A stretch of 64,000 bases of DNA from DATFVA01 sp963711455 (GCA_963711455.1 CAVQEH010000006.1:992001-1056000); one strand, 5' to 3'; positions 27,568-37,557 are shown, counted from the stretch's first letter. Notes: generated from the letters alone by a model not told the origin. Program-made: numbers and translations.

Positions 27568-29703
27568 ATGGCTAAAAGGACTTCAAATAAAAGTGAGACA
27601 ACAGAAAAAGGAAAAAAGAAATCGGACTCCTCAAATGAATACCGATCAAATGGTAAGAATGGAAATGATGTTAGTATTAAACCAGGTAAATCTGTAAAAC
27701 TACTGAAAGAAGAAGCACTTAAAGCTTTACGTTTAATGCTTATTGGAAGATCTATCGACAATAAAGCTATGAATCTTTTAAGGCAGGGAAAAACTTTTTT
27801 TCATATAGCTGGTTCAGGACATGAAGCAATACAGGTTGCAACAGGTCTATCGCTTAACCCCACTAAAGATTGGTTTTTCCCCTACTATAGAGATGTAGCA
27901 TTAACTCAATCAATCGGAGTTACTCCTTATGATTTTTTTCTGCAATGTTTTGCAAAAGATGACGATCCTTCCGGCGGGAGCAGACAGCTTCCATGCCATT
28001 GGGGTAATCCGCAAATAAATTTGCCAACTCAATCGAGTCCGACCGGAACACAATTTTTACAGGCTGTTGGTGCTGCATTAGCCCAGACATTAAAAGGTGA
28101 AAAGAACATTGCTTATGTTAGCAGCGGTGAAGGAACAACAAGCCAGGGCGAATTTCACGAAGCTGTAAACTGGGCAAGCCGTGCAAAGCTGCCTGTTCTA
28201 TTTGTTGTCGAAAACAACAAGTATGCTATTTCAGTTCCTGTTACTCTTCAAAGTGGCGGAAGAGGTGCTTCCGTTTCCGAAATGATGTCGGGTTATGCAA
28301 ATCTTTATCGTGCTAAAATTGATGGAACAGATTATTTTGAATGTATTGAAAGAGTTCACGAGGCGATTGATTATATCAGGAGTGGCAAAGGTCCTGCTTT
28401 GATTGAAGCAGAAGTTGTCCGGCTTTTATCTCATTCTTCTTCCGATGATCAAAAGAAATACAGAAGCCCAGAAGAGCTTGAAAGAGATTTACAGAAGGAT
28501 CCCATTCAGCAGTTTACAAAAAGATTAGTATCGCAAAAGATTATTTCTGAAGAAGAATATCAGAACTTAAAAAAGGATGTTGAAAAGGAAGTAAATGAAG
28601 CAGCAGATAAAGCAATAAGAGCCGCCGATCCCAGGCCAGAAACTGCAACCCGTTTTGTATTTGATGAAAGCGATTTAAGAGATAAACTTGAATATGAAAA
28701 GAACCTGCCGTCGGGAAATAGAATAGTTATGGTTGATTCAATAAATCATGCTTTAATGGAAGAAATGGAGAGAAATGATAAAATTTATATGTTTGGTGAA
28801 GATATTGCTGATAGTAAGGGAGGCGTATTTACCGTAACAAAAGGATTATCAAATAAATTCGGTGAAGACAGGGTTTTCAATTCACCATTAGCTGAAGCGA
28901 GTATAATGGGAGTTGCAATTGGTATGGCATTAACAGGGTTAAAACCGGTGGTTGAAATCCAGTTTGGGGATTACATCTGGCCTGCATTTATGCAGATGAA
29001 AAATGAACTTGCAACGATCCGTTACCGTTCAAATAATACGTGGACATCTCCTGTTGTTGTTCGTGTTGCAGTTGGAGGATATATTCACGGCGGGTTATAC
29101 CACAGTCAGAATATTGAATCAATTTTTGCACATATACCGGGACTCTATATTGCATTCCCCTCAAATGCTGCTGATGCAAAAGGATTAATGAAGACTGCGA
29201 TCAGGTTAAATGACCCGGTTTTATTTTGCGAACATAAAGGATTGTACAGGCAGAGTTCTGCTATGTCACCTGAACCTGATGAAGATTATCTTGTTCCATT
29301 CGGCAAAGCAAAAGTAGTTAGGGAGGGAACAGATGTTACAGTGGTTTCTTACGGTGTGTCTCTGTGGGATTCACTGCTTCAAGCAAAAAAACTTGAAGAT
29401 GAAGGATATTCAGTTGAAGTAATTGATTTACGTACCATCATTCCTCTGGATGAAGAAACAATTTATAATTCAGTGAAGAAAACAAATAAAGCAATTGTAA
29501 TTCATGAAGATACGCTTACCGGTGGATTCGGTGCTGAGATCGCGGCGAGGATTGCAGATAATTGTTTTCAATATCTCGATGGTCCGGTAAAAAGAATTGC
29601 CGCAAATGATTCGCATATTCCATATTCTCCTATACTTGAAAACGCAATTCTTCCCAACCGGGAAAGAGTTTACAAAGGAATAAAAGAGTTATTAGTATTT
29701 TAA
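27568..29703 (+). CDS. Fused E1 alpha-beta subunit of 2-oxoacid dehydrogenase complex
   Basis: A single 711-residue chain carrying both halves of the thiamine-diphosphate E1 component. Residues 1-45 are a Lys/Ser-rich, likely disordered leader. E1 alpha (about 50-350) has 'GQ...HIAGSGHEAIQVA'-type features and the ThDP motif G187-E-G...N216-N217, with GEG rather than the more common GDG. E1 beta (about 385-711) has 'MFGEDIADSKGGVF', 'PLAEASIMGVAIGMA' and 'EIQFGDYIWPAFMQM'. Substrate (pyruvate, branched-chain oxoacids or other) is not settled; the fused form and the GEG motif lean to the branched-chain/acetoin-like group. It precedes the E2 gene by 18 bases. Confidence 0.92.
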   Translation: MAKRTSNKSETTEKGKKKSDSSNEYRSNGKNGNDVSIKPGKSVKLLKEEALKALRLMLIGRSIDNKAMNLLRQGKTFFHIAGSGHEAIQVATGLSLNPTKDWFFPYYRDVALTQSIGVTPYDFFLQCFAKDDDPSGGSRQLPCHWGNPQINLPTQSSPTGTQFLQAVGAALAQTLKGEKNIAYVSSGEGTTSQGEFHEAVNWASRAKLPVLFVVENNKYAISVPVTLQSGGRGASVSEMMSGYANLYRAKIDGTDYFECIERVHEAIDYIRSGKGPALIEAEVVRLLSHSSSDDQKKYRSPEELERDLQKDPIQQFTKRLVSQKIISEEEYQNLKKDVEKEVNEAADKAIRAADPRPETATRFVFDESDLRDKLEYEKNLPSGNRIVMVDSINHALMEEMERNDKIYMFGEDIADSKGGVFTVTKGLSNKFGEDRVFNSPLAEASIMGVAIGMALTGLKPVVEIQFGDYIWPAFMQMKNELATIRYRSNNTWTSPVVVRVAVGGYIHGGLYHSQNIESIFAHIPGLYIAFPSNAADAKGLMKTAIRLNDPVLFCEHKGLYRQSSAMSPEPDEDYLVPFGKAKVVREGTDVTVVSYGVSLWDSLLQAKKLEDEGYSVEVIDLRTIIPLDEETIYNSVKKTNKAIVIHEDTLTGGFGAEIAARIADNCFQYLDGPVKRIAANDSHIPYSPILENAILPNRERVYKGIKELLVF

Positions 29704-29721
29704 TAAAACCAGGAGTTTAAG

Positions 29722-31488
29722 ATGGAAGTTGTAATGCCAAAAATGGGAGAAAGCGTTAGTGAAGGAACCATAATTAAATGGCATAAAAAAGAAGGCGATA
29801 ATGTAGCGCTTGATGAAATCATATTTGAAATAAGTACGGATAAAGTTGACACAGAAATTCCTTCACCTGCAAACGGAGTCCTACAGGAAATAAAAGTACC
29901 GGAAGGAGATACGGTTGAAGTTGGTACAGTCGTAGCAATAATTAGTGAAAACGGAGAAGCGACACATACAAAAGCAGAAGTAAAATCACCTCGTCAGTTA
30001 GAAGTAACTGAAAATAAAACCGAAACAAAAAATGAAGAAAAAGAGGAGATAAGGGAAGATGCTGAAAATAAAGAACCAGACGTTAAGGAAACAACTCAAG
30101 CTCCTGAAAGAGTTGGAGAAATGATTGATATTGCTATGCCTAAGATGGGTGAATCTGTTATGGAGGGAACTATTATCAAATGGCATAAAAAAGTTGGTGA
30201 TAAAGTTCAGAAAGATGAAACGATTTTTGAAATAAGTACCGACAAAGTAGATACTGAAGTACCGTCACCAGAGGAAGGAACAATTACAGAGATTTTGGTG
30301 GCCGAGCAGGAAACTGTTGAAGTTGGAACTATTGTAGCAAGACTTTCCACAGGGAAAGGTGTGCCTTTATCTCAGCCGAAGAAAGAGGAAAAACCACAGC
30401 TCACAAAAGCAGAAAAACCTACTGAAGAAAAACGATTCGAACAAAAACAAGAAGCTTCAGAACAGAAACCTGATACGTTTTACGCAGTTAGTTCCAAATC
30501 CGGAGAAACTATGGAGGGAGAGAACAGCGGATTTTATTCTCCTCTTGTTTTAAATATTGCGAGAAAAGAAAATGTAAGTTACGACGAGCTTTCAAAGATA
30601 AAAGGTACTGGACTCGAAAGAAGACTGACTAAAAAGGATTTACTTTCATACATTGAATCAAAAGGTGAAATGAAAGCTGTGCCTACTCAAAAAGAGAAAA
30701 CTATTCAGCCGGCAGCTAAAGTAAAGGAAGAATCAAAACCTGCGTCACAAGCTCAACCTTCATTTAAAGGACAGATTTCCGGCGGTATCGAAAGAATTCC
30801 TATGGATAATATCCGTCAGAAAATTATGCAGCATATGGTTAACAGTCGTGATACTTCTGTTCATGTTACCACCATGGTTGAAGTAGATATGACAAGAGTT
30901 CATAATTTTATACAGAAGCATAAAGAAGAATACATTCAGAAGGAGGCTGTCAAATTAACTTATATGGCTTTCATTGCTAATGCCTCTGTTAAAGCTTTGA
31001 AAGAATTTCCACTGGTAAATTCAACGATTGACGGAACTACAATTCTTCAGAAGAGGTTTATCAACCTTGGAATTGCTGTCGCAGTTGAACCAACAGGGTT
31101 AATTGTTCCTAACATAAAATCTGCAGATGAAAGAAATATAATAGGACTTGCAAAGGCAATAAATGATATTGCAACAAGGGCAAGAAATAAAAAACTTACT
31201 CCGGATGATATAACCGGGGGAACATTTACAATTACTAATTATGGTATTTTCGGTGCTATATTTGGAACTCCAATAATAAATCAACCGGAAGTTGCAATAC
31301 TTGGGGTTGGTACAATCGCAAAAAAACCTGTGGTAATTGAAGTTGATGGTGCTGACACTTTAGCTATTAAATCAATTATGGCATTAACACTTTCACACGA
31401 CCACCGGCTGATTGATGGAATGCTTGGCGGAAAATTTTTAAAGCATGTTAAAGAAACACTTGAAAATTTTGAACCGGATAATATGTAA
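29722..31488 (+). CDS. Dihydrolipoamide acyltransferase (E2), two lipoyl domains
   Basis: The E2 core of the same complex, 588 residues. Two N-terminal lipoyl domains carry lipoyl-lysines K41 and K175, both in 'STDKVDTE'. They are joined by charged linkers. A peripheral-subunit-binding domain follows (about 268-312, 'YSPLVLNIARKENVSYDEL'), then the acyltransferase core with catalytic H561 and D565 in 'LSHDHRLIDG'. Often annotated sucB/bkdB-like, but the acyl group is uncertain, so no symbol is given. The neighbouring lipB and lipA products would modify its lipoyl domains. Confidence 0.94.
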   Translation: MEVVMPKMGESVSEGTIIKWHKKEGDNVALDEIIFEISTDKVDTEIPSPANGVLQEIKVPEGDTVEVGTVVAIISENGEATHTKAEVKSPRQLEVTENKTETKNEEKEEIREDAENKEPDVKETTQAPERVGEMIDIAMPKMGESVMEGTIIKWHKKVGDKVQKDETIFEISTDKVDTEVPSPEEGTITEILVAEQETVEVGTIVARLSTGKGVPLSQPKKEEKPQLTKAEKPTEEKRFEQKQEASEQKPDTFYAVSSKSGETMEGENSGFYSPLVLNIARKENVSYDELSKIKGTGLERRLTKKDLLSYIESKGEMKAVPTQKEKTIQPAAKVKEESKPASQAQPSFKGQISGGIERIPMDNIRQKIMQHMVNSRDTSVHVTTMVEVDMTRVHNFIQKHKEEYIQKEAVKLTYMAFIANASVKALKEFPLVNSTIDGTTILQKRFINLGIAVAVEPTGLIVPNIKSADERNIIGLAKAINDIATRARNKKLTPDDITGGTFTITNYGIFGAIFGTPIINQPEVAILGVGTIAKKPVVIEVDGADTLAIKSIMALTLSHDHRLIDGMLGGKFLKHVKETLENFEPDNM

Positions 31489-31496
31489 GCTAAATT

Positions 31497-31718
31497 ATGG
31501 AAGACAAAATAAAATCATTAAATGAAATAGCTAAAAAATTAAAATCAGAAGATCAGGAATCTTTAATTTCTTATGCTAAAAAATTATTACAAAAAAAAGA
31601 GAAAGTTTCAATTAATAAAACGATTGATTTAAGCTGGGCTGGGGCGTTGAAGGAATATAAAGAAAAATATACATCTTTGGACTTGCAGAAGAAAGCATTG
31701 GAATGGTGGGGGGATTAG
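31497..31718 (+). CDS. DUF2281-type antitoxin-like protein
   Basis: 73 residues with a helical N-terminal part ('LNEIAKKLKSEDQESLISYAKKLL') and the conserved tail 'LSWAGALKEYKEKYTSLDLQKKALEWWGD', typical of DUF2281/VapB-like antitoxins paired with PIN toxins. It begins 8 bases after the E2 stop and overlaps or abuts the PIN gene, the usual antitoxin-first order. It would bind and block the PIN nuclease and may repress its own promoter. The pair sits inside the dehydrogenase/lipoate operon. Confidence 0.8.
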   Translation: MEDKIKSLNEIAKKLKSEDQESLISYAKKLLQKKEKVSINKTIDLSWAGALKEYKEKYTSLDLQKKALEWWGD

Positions 31719-32119
31719 TGTATTTGATAGACACTAACATCTGGCTTGAATTATTCTTGGAACAGGAAAAGGCGGATGTAGTTAGAGATTTTATCCATTC
31801 CGTAGATTCAACAAAATGTTATATAACTGATTTTTCAATTTATTCAATTGGAATAATTTTATTAAGATTTAACAAGAAAAATACATTGGTTTCTTTTCTT
31901 ACTAAAGTTATTCTTGAATCTGGAATTCATAAAATAGTTCTGGATGAAAAAGAATTGATAGAAATGTTGACTGATGATGAATGTAACAAATTAGATTTCG
32001 ATGATGCATATCAATATTATTGTGCAAAGAAATATGAATTAACAATAGTAAGCTTTGATAAAGATTTTGATGAGACAAAATCGGGCAAGGAAACTCCGGA
32101 CCAGTTAATATCAGAATAA
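31718..32119 (+). CDS. PIN-domain (VapC-like) toxin
   Basis: A PIN-fold ribonuclease-type toxin. Acidic residues typical of the metal site are present in 'YLIDTNIWLELF', 'LDFDDAYQYYCAKKY' and 'SFDKDFDET'. I prefer the GTG at 31718 (TAGTG overlap with the antitoxin stop, preceded by a G-rich GGTGGGGGG that can serve as ribosome site), giving 'VYLIDTN' as in most family members. The ATG at 31703 would add five residues and overlap the antitoxin by 16 bases. The toxin target (tRNA or other RNA) cannot be read from sequence. lipA begins 17 bases after the stop. Confidence 0.8.
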   Translation: MYLIDTNIWLELFLEQEKADVVRDFIHSVDSTKCYITDFSIYSIGIILLRFNKKNTLVSFLTKVILESGIHKIVLDEKELIEMLTDDECNKLDFDDAYQYYCAKKYELTIVSFDKDFDETKSGKETPDQLISE

Positions 32120-32135
32120 AGTAATAATATAAGAC

Positions 32136-33047
32136 ATGAGAACAATAAACGCATATCAAAGAGCAGTAAAAGAAAAGTTAGAACAGGAAAAGAATTCTCC
32201 CGGCAAAAGACCGGAATGGCTTAAGGTTAAACTTCCTACAGGAGAAAATTACAGCAATGTAAAGGAACTGATGAGAAGACAGCATTTGCATACAGTTTGT
32301 GAAGAGGCCCGCTGCCCCAATATGGCTGAGTGCTGGAATAATCGCAGCGCAACATTTATGATTCTCGGGGATACTTGTACAAGAAGCTGCGGTTTCTGTA
32401 ACATTAAAGTAGGTATGCCAAATGAACTTGATATAAATGAACCCAGTCGGGTTGCAGATTCCGTAAAAGAGATGGATCTGAGACACGTTGTGATAACATC
32501 AGTGAATAGAGATGAATTAAAAGACGGCGGTGCATCCATATTTAAAGAATGTGTCAGGTTGATAAATGAAGAAATGTATGATACTACAGTTGAGATTCTT
32601 ATTCCTGATTTCCGGGGAGTTGAAGAAGCATTTGATATAATTATGCAGTATCCTCCCGACATTTTAAATCATAATCTTGAAACAGTACCTCGTTTATATC
32701 CCGTTGTAAGACCGCAGGCAAAATATGAAAGAAGTCTGAAACTGATTAAATGGTTTAAAGAAAAAGGACTGAAAACAAAAAGCGGTATAATGGTCGGGAT
32801 AGGAGAAAAAACAGAAGAAGTTCTTGATCTAATGAAAGACCTTGTTGTATACGGCTGCGACATACTTACAATCGGACAATATCTGCAGCCGACCAAAAAT
32901 CATTTACCTGTAGACAGATTTGTAACTCCTGAAGAGTTTCAAATGTATAAAAATGAGGGATTAAAAATGGGATTCAAAATTGTTGAATCATCTCCTCTTG
33001 TCAGAAGCTCTTATCATGCTGATAAACACGCACGGGCTTTATTTTAA
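32136..33047 (+). CDS. lipA: Lipoyl synthase
   Basis: LipA inserts two sulfurs into octanoyl-lysine, completing the lipoyl group. Both Fe-S clusters are supported: the auxiliary cluster C55, C60, C66 ('CEEARCPNMAEC') and the radical-SAM cluster C81, C85, C88 ('CTRSCGFC'). The C-terminal 'SSPLVRSSYHAD' supplies the serine that ligates the auxiliary cluster. At 303 residues it is of usual length. Together with lpd, lipB, E1 and E2 it makes a self-contained oxoacid dehydrogenase and lipoylation operon, interrupted only by the toxin-antitoxin pair. Confidence 0.97.
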   Translation: MRTINAYQRAVKEKLEQEKNSPGKRPEWLKVKLPTGENYSNVKELMRRQHLHTVCEEARCPNMAECWNNRSATFMILGDTCTRSCGFCNIKVGMPNELDINEPSRVADSVKEMDLRHVVITSVNRDELKDGGASIFKECVRLINEEMYDTTVEILIPDFRGVEEAFDIIMQYPPDILNHNLETVPRLYPVVRPQAKYERSLKLIKWFKEKGLKTKSGIMVGIGEKTEEVLDLMKDLVVYGCDILTIGQYLQPTKNHLPVDRFVTPEEFQMYKNEGLKMGFKIVESSPLVRSSYHADKHARALF

Positions 33048-33273
33048 GTTTGAATTACACCATACATATGCCTCAGGCACTTTTCAAAAAAAAATTTTAT
33101 TATAAAAAAATATTTTTTTCGTTATTTTTCTGCGATTTAATTATAAATTAACATAAGAGATTAATTTAGTATTTGTTACTAACCTGATTCTGATTATTTT
33201 TAGCTCGGAAATTTTGAAATAGATTTATTCCGCAAGATTCTTCTTGTATTATTCCTAAATAATTTTATTGCAG

Positions 33274-35394
33274 ATGAAATATAAATTACTGTTTATTTCC
33301 TTGGTGCTACTTTTCTGCGCTTTTCAATATGATGGGGGAGATAATAAAAAGCTCCACAAAAACCTTGCAGACGATGATCATCATTATACTAATATAGGTA
33401 ATATCGGATTAACCGTTACTAACTTTGGAACTTATGGTGATGGGTTCGCCTTCTGGCCTCAACAACCTTCCTGCGAATATCCTCTCGGGAGTGGAATTGA
33501 ACATATATTCGATGGAGGCTTATGGGTTGGCGGCTTTATATCAACTGATTCAATTGGAAGCGACCGGTCAGGGCCATACGTTACAACCGGTGCTGTAGAT
33601 GCTGCATCAGTATCTTCACGTGGTGGAGGGTTTGAATATACTAATTCACCCGAGAGCCAGGTTGTTGAAAGATCCTCGCTTATAGATTCACGATACTATT
33701 CTCCATACGCTATTTCCCATCAGGATTTTGTAATGGATTATGTCGATACTAACACTACTTTTTCAAATGGAGAACCTATTGAAAACCATATTCCTCTTGG
33801 ATTAGCAGTTCATGAAGAGACCTATGCCTGGAATTTTCCTTTTGCTGATTTTTTTGTAATCCTCAATTTTTCAATTAAGAATGTTACAAATAAATATATA
33901 GATAGCGTGTATGTTGGACTATGGACAGATCCTGTTGTAAGAAACACGAGAATTACTCCTCCCGGTGGAGGCAGCTTTTATAATAAGGGCGGTGATGGAT
34001 ATAATGATTCATTAAGAATTGCGTATGAGTTTGATGCTACCGGAGATATAGGTTATACAGATAGTTATGTTGGTATTCAACAATTAGGTTCCACTCCATC
34101 ACTACCTGAAAAAATAATTTCCGGAAATGATACATTACCAACCGTTAATTATGTGAGCTGGCAGTTTCAAAATGCTGTTGATCCGAATTTTTTTGCTCCA
34201 CAAGAGGATGGAGGTACTACTGGAAGATATAGAAAGATGCAGGGTTACTTTGGTGGAAATAACAGATACGGCAGCGGAATAAATCCTTCAGATTTAAAAA
34301 CTCCTTCAAATAGATCTGAATTAATTACCAAAGGTCCTTTCCACTATATCGGTCCGGGAGATTCTATCAACGTTGTATTTGCTATTGTTTGTGCAAAGAA
34401 GTATGGGAACGATCCGGCATCATATGATACTGAAGAACAAAAAACTAATCTTTATTCAAATGCTGACTGGGCTTTGCGTGCTTACTACGGTGAGGATAGA
34501 AATCGGAATGGTATTCTTGACCCGGGTGAAGATTTAGATGGTAATGGAAAGATTACCCGTTATGTTTTACCTTCACCGCCAGTTATACCAATTGTTAAGG
34601 TGGTTCCCGGTAATCAGCGAGCAACAATTTATTGGGATAAAAGATCTGAAAATTCCATCGATCCCATTTCAGCAAAAAAGGATTTTGAAGGTTATAGAAT
34701 TTACAGAACTCAATCAGGTTTCGATCTTACTCAAAAACAGGATATTCTATCGTCCCTGGTTTTACTTGCTGAATTCGACAGCACTAATAATTCCTATGGA
34801 TTCAATACAGGATTCTCAGCAGTTGAATTATCGGAACCTGTTAAGTTTCCAAACGATCCAACGGAATATTATTATAAGTATGAAATAGATAATCTTTTAA
34901 ATGGCTGGCAATATTTATTTTCGGTAACTGCATTTGATAAAGGTGATCCATCAAATAATCTTGAAAGTTTGGAATCAAGCTTGTTATCAAATCTAAACAG
35001 GATAATTCCCGGAACTCCACCAACTGAAGATCCATCGGTGAAGGTGGGTGTTTATCCGAATCCATATTATGCAAATGCTGTATGGGATGGAACTTCAGAA
35101 AGATTACGAAAGATTTATTTCTTTAATCTGCCGGCAAACTGCGAAATTACAATTTATACACTTTCGGGTGATGTTATAAAAAGAATGCAGCATAATCAGC
35201 AAAGTAACGGATCGGATTTAAGATGGTTTCAAAATTATGCCAGTGATGGAAAACAAAAAATGTCCGGAGGAGAACATGCCTGGGATCTTATCACAGATAA
35301 TGATCAGGCTATAGCAACAGGCTTATACTTATTTACCGTGAAAGATAATCAGAACGGTGATATCAAAACAGGAAAGTTTTTAATAGTTAAATAA
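33274..35394 (+). CDS. Secreted surface protein with Ca-binding-like loop and C-terminal sorting-like domain
   Basis: The ATG at 33274 gives a signal peptide ('MKYKLLFISLVLLFCAFQ'); an in-frame TTG at 33268 is less likely. The 706-residue protein is beta-rich. Residues 408-425 hold DRNRNG(IL)DPGEDLDGNG, a dockerin/EF-hand-like calcium loop. A fibronectin type III-like part spans about 440-570. The C-terminal ~90 residues ('VGVYPNPYY...GLYLFTVKD...GKFLIVK') resemble a divergent T9SS sorting domain. Enzymatic motifs are not seen. It is the first gene of the surface block and lies 20 bases before the next one. Function unknown; a structural or binding role is inferred. Confidence 0.75.
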   Translation: MKYKLLFISLVLLFCAFQYDGGDNKKLHKNLADDDHHYTNIGNIGLTVTNFGTYGDGFAFWPQQPSCEYPLGSGIEHIFDGGLWVGGFISTDSIGSDRSGPYVTTGAVDAASVSSRGGGFEYTNSPESQVVERSSLIDSRYYSPYAISHQDFVMDYVDTNTTFSNGEPIENHIPLGLAVHEETYAWNFPFADFFVILNFSIKNVTNKYIDSVYVGLWTDPVVRNTRITPPGGGSFYNKGGDGYNDSLRIAYEFDATGDIGYTDSYVGIQQLGSTPSLPEKIISGNDTLPTVNYVSWQFQNAVDPNFFAPQEDGGTTGRYRKMQGYFGGNNRYGSGINPSDLKTPSNRSELITKGPFHYIGPGDSINVVFAIVCAKKYGNDPASYDTEEQKTNLYSNADWALRAYYGEDRNRNGILDPGEDLDGNGKITRYVLPSPPVIPIVKVVPGNQRATIYWDKRSENSIDPISAKKDFEGYRIYRTQSGFDLTQKQDILSSLVLLAEFDSTNNSYGFNTGFSAVELSEPVKFPNDPTEYYYKYEIDNLLNGWQYLFSVTAFDKGDPSNNLESLESSLLSNLNRIIPGTPPTEDPSVKVGVYPNPYYANAVWDGTSERLRKIYFFNLPANCEITIYTLSGDVIKRMQHNQQSNGSDLRWFQNYASDGKQKMSGGEHAWDLITDNDQAIATGLYLFTVKDNQNGDIKTGKFLIVK

Positions 35395-35414
35395 AATACG
35401 AAGGAGAGTGTACT

Positions 35415-37517
35415 ATGAAAAAAAATTTACTATTCGCGTTATTTTTTATTTGCAGCGGATTAATTTTCGCACAACAGTATCCGCTTGTAACACTTCAGGA
35501 TATTCAGTTTGTACAGGATACAACAACTGATCCTCCTTCACCGTTAACCGGTGATACAGTTGAAGTCAGAGGAGCAGTGCTTGTTTCTCCTCTTGTTGAT
35601 CCGACAACAGACCGGCGTCCAATAATTTGGGCCGGAGCAAGATGGGTTACTTACATTGAAGATAAAGATGGACATGTTTGGGGTGGATTAAATATAATAC
35701 AAGAAGATACAAGTCAGGCAACAGGACAGCAAACTTTTTTTGATATTATTGATACTGCAAAAATTGTGAAGTTTACAGGAGTTGTTACAGAATACTATAC
35801 TTCAACCGAATTACTTGAACTTGTAACCCCTATAACTCCAATTAGTATTGACAGTTCTCTTTCTAAAAGACCTGATCCGATAGAATTACATATTTCAGAT
35901 TTTGATAATAACGGCGTATATAATTTCGCTTCAGAAAAATATGAGGATATGTATGTTGTTTTAAGAAACGTATTAACAAGTGATCGCAGTACATCATCGG
36001 GTACATTTAATATTCACGATGCTGATGGAAATACAATGCATATGTACGATCAATCAGGTTATTTTACTCTCAGAGGTCATAGACTAACCGGGTTAACAAA
36101 TTATGATCCACCGCAGGATGGTTCAATTTTATCTTATATCCGCGGAGTAATTAATACAAGAGCTGACGGTTATTATATTGTTCCAATGTACCCGGGAGAT
36201 ATAGGTCCGATAACGCAATCACCACCTTCTATTACTACGATTCGCAGAAATTCTGCAGAAGTCGCTAAAAATCAATCAGTTGAAATTTCTGCAAAGATAA
36301 AAGATATTGATGGAACAGTTCAGGAAAGCAGGTTATATTACAGAGTTGATGGGGGACAGCGAATAATGCTTCCAATGATTTTTAACGCATCTGATACAAC
36401 ATATAAAGCAACTATACCCGGAGTTAACAGTGATTCTTCTATTGTTGACTTTTATGTCTGGTCGATAGATAATGATACATTGATTAGTATAAACCCTGTA
36501 GACACTTTACACGATAATTATTTTTACTTGGTTCTAAACAGACCGGTGGGTATTCGCGATGTACAATACAGTCCGTTCGGAGGTGGATATAGCGGATATA
36601 CGAATTATAATGTTACCCTTCAGGGTGTGGTTACTTCAGATACGTCTGATATAAAAGGATATGGAACAACTTCATATTTAAGAAGTTATATTCAGGATGG
36701 AACCGGTCCCTGGAGTGGAATTGAATTTAGTTTTGGCGGTTCATTAGGTACCGAACTCCTTAATCTCAAACGCGGTGATTTGGTTACACTTACCGGCACA
36801 ATACAGGAATCCTTCGGTGTAACAATAATAAATAATGTTACTGCATATAATACTATCTCATCAAATAATCCGCTACCTGATCCCCAGGTTATCACTACCG
36901 GTGAAATAGGATTAGGCGGAGATGGTGATGTTGCTAAAGAGCAATGGGAAAGTGTATTGGTAGAATATGATAATCCTACAATAACAAATATTAATGCAGA
37001 CGGTGGGAGTAACTTTGGTGAAATGCTTGTTAGTGATGGGACAGGTGATACTCGTGTAGAATTAGAAGATGGAAGCAATTCATATCATAATGGATCCGGA
37101 GAACCGGGAACTATTCTGGTGCAGTTAGGTGCACATTTTCAAAAGCTTAAAGGCATTATGTACTATTCATTCAGTAACTATAAACTTGTACCAAGGAAAG
37201 ATGATGATTTTGTTGGATATACAACTGCAGTAAAAAACGAAAATTCATTACCGGTTTCATTTAACCTGGAACAGAATTATCCGAATCCGTTTAATCCTTC
37301 AACGAAAATAATTTATTCAATTCCCCAGGAAAGCAAAGTTACTCTGAAAATATTCAATATACTTGGGCAACAGGTTAAAACACTTGTTAATGAAACGCAA
37401 AGACAGGGAACTTACACGGTTACATTTAATGCTTCATCTTTACCATCAGGTATATATTTCTATAATATTGAAGCAGGAAACTATAACCAGGTTAAGAAAA
37501 TGATTCTCCTAAAATAA
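35415..37517 (+). CDS. T9SS-exported protein with OB-fold-like domains
   Basis: 700 residues: signal peptide ('MKKNLLFALFFICSGLIFAQQ'), then two or more beta-barrel units of the type found in secreted nucleases and lamin-tail proteins ('TGDTVEVRGAVLVSP', 'RGDLVTLTGTIQESFGV', 'MLVSDGTGDTRVELED'). A strong T9SS type A C-terminal domain follows ('NLEQNYPNPFNPSTKI' to 'KKMILLK'). It would be exported and then anchored or released by the T9SS sortase. No catalytic nuclease motif is visible, so a binding role is more likely. GGAGAG lies before the ATG. A hairpin follows the gene. Confidence 0.82.
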   Translation: MKKNLLFALFFICSGLIFAQQYPLVTLQDIQFVQDTTTDPPSPLTGDTVEVRGAVLVSPLVDPTTDRRPIIWAGARWVTYIEDKDGHVWGGLNIIQEDTSQATGQQTFFDIIDTAKIVKFTGVVTEYYTSTELLELVTPITPISIDSSLSKRPDPIELHISDFDNNGVYNFASEKYEDMYVVLRNVLTSDRSTSSGTFNIHDADGNTMHMYDQSGYFTLRGHRLTGLTNYDPPQDGSILSYIRGVINTRADGYYIVPMYPGDIGPITQSPPSITTIRRNSAEVAKNQSVEISAKIKDIDGTVQESRLYYRVDGGQRIMLPMIFNASDTTYKATIPGVNSDSSIVDFYVWSIDNDTLISINPVDTLHDNYFYLVLNRPVGIRDVQYSPFGGGYSGYTNYNVTLQGVVTSDTSDIKGYGTTSYLRSYIQDGTGPWSGIEFSFGGSLGTELLNLKRGDLVTLTGTIQESFGVTIINNVTAYNTISSNNPLPDPQVITTGEIGLGGDGDVAKEQWESVLVEYDNPTITNINADGGSNFGEMLVSDGTGDTRVELEDGSNSYHNGSGEPGTILVQLGAHFQKLKGIMYYSFSNYKLVPRKDDDFVGYTTAVKNENSLPVSFNLEQNYPNPFNPSTKIIYSIPQESKVTLKIFNILGQQVKTLVNETQRQGTYTVTFNASSLPSGIYFYNIEAGNYNQVKKMILLK

Positions 37518-37529
37518 AATAATATTTCA

Positions 37530-37557
37530 CAGGACTGATTCAGTTGAATCAGTCCTG
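37530..37557. terminator. Perfect hairpin between surface-protein genes
   Basis: CAGGACTGATTCA (37530-37542) and TGAATCAGTCCTG (37545-37557) form a 13-base perfect inverted repeat 13 bases after a stop codon. No T-run follows on the plus strand, so it may be a weak terminator, an RNA-stability element or a partial attenuator within the block. Confidence 0.5.

Noticed and set aside
33060..33085. TGCCTCAGGCA palindrome after lipA as a terminator
   Set aside because: Very short stem with a minimal loop, and only a CTTTTC follows; not convincing.
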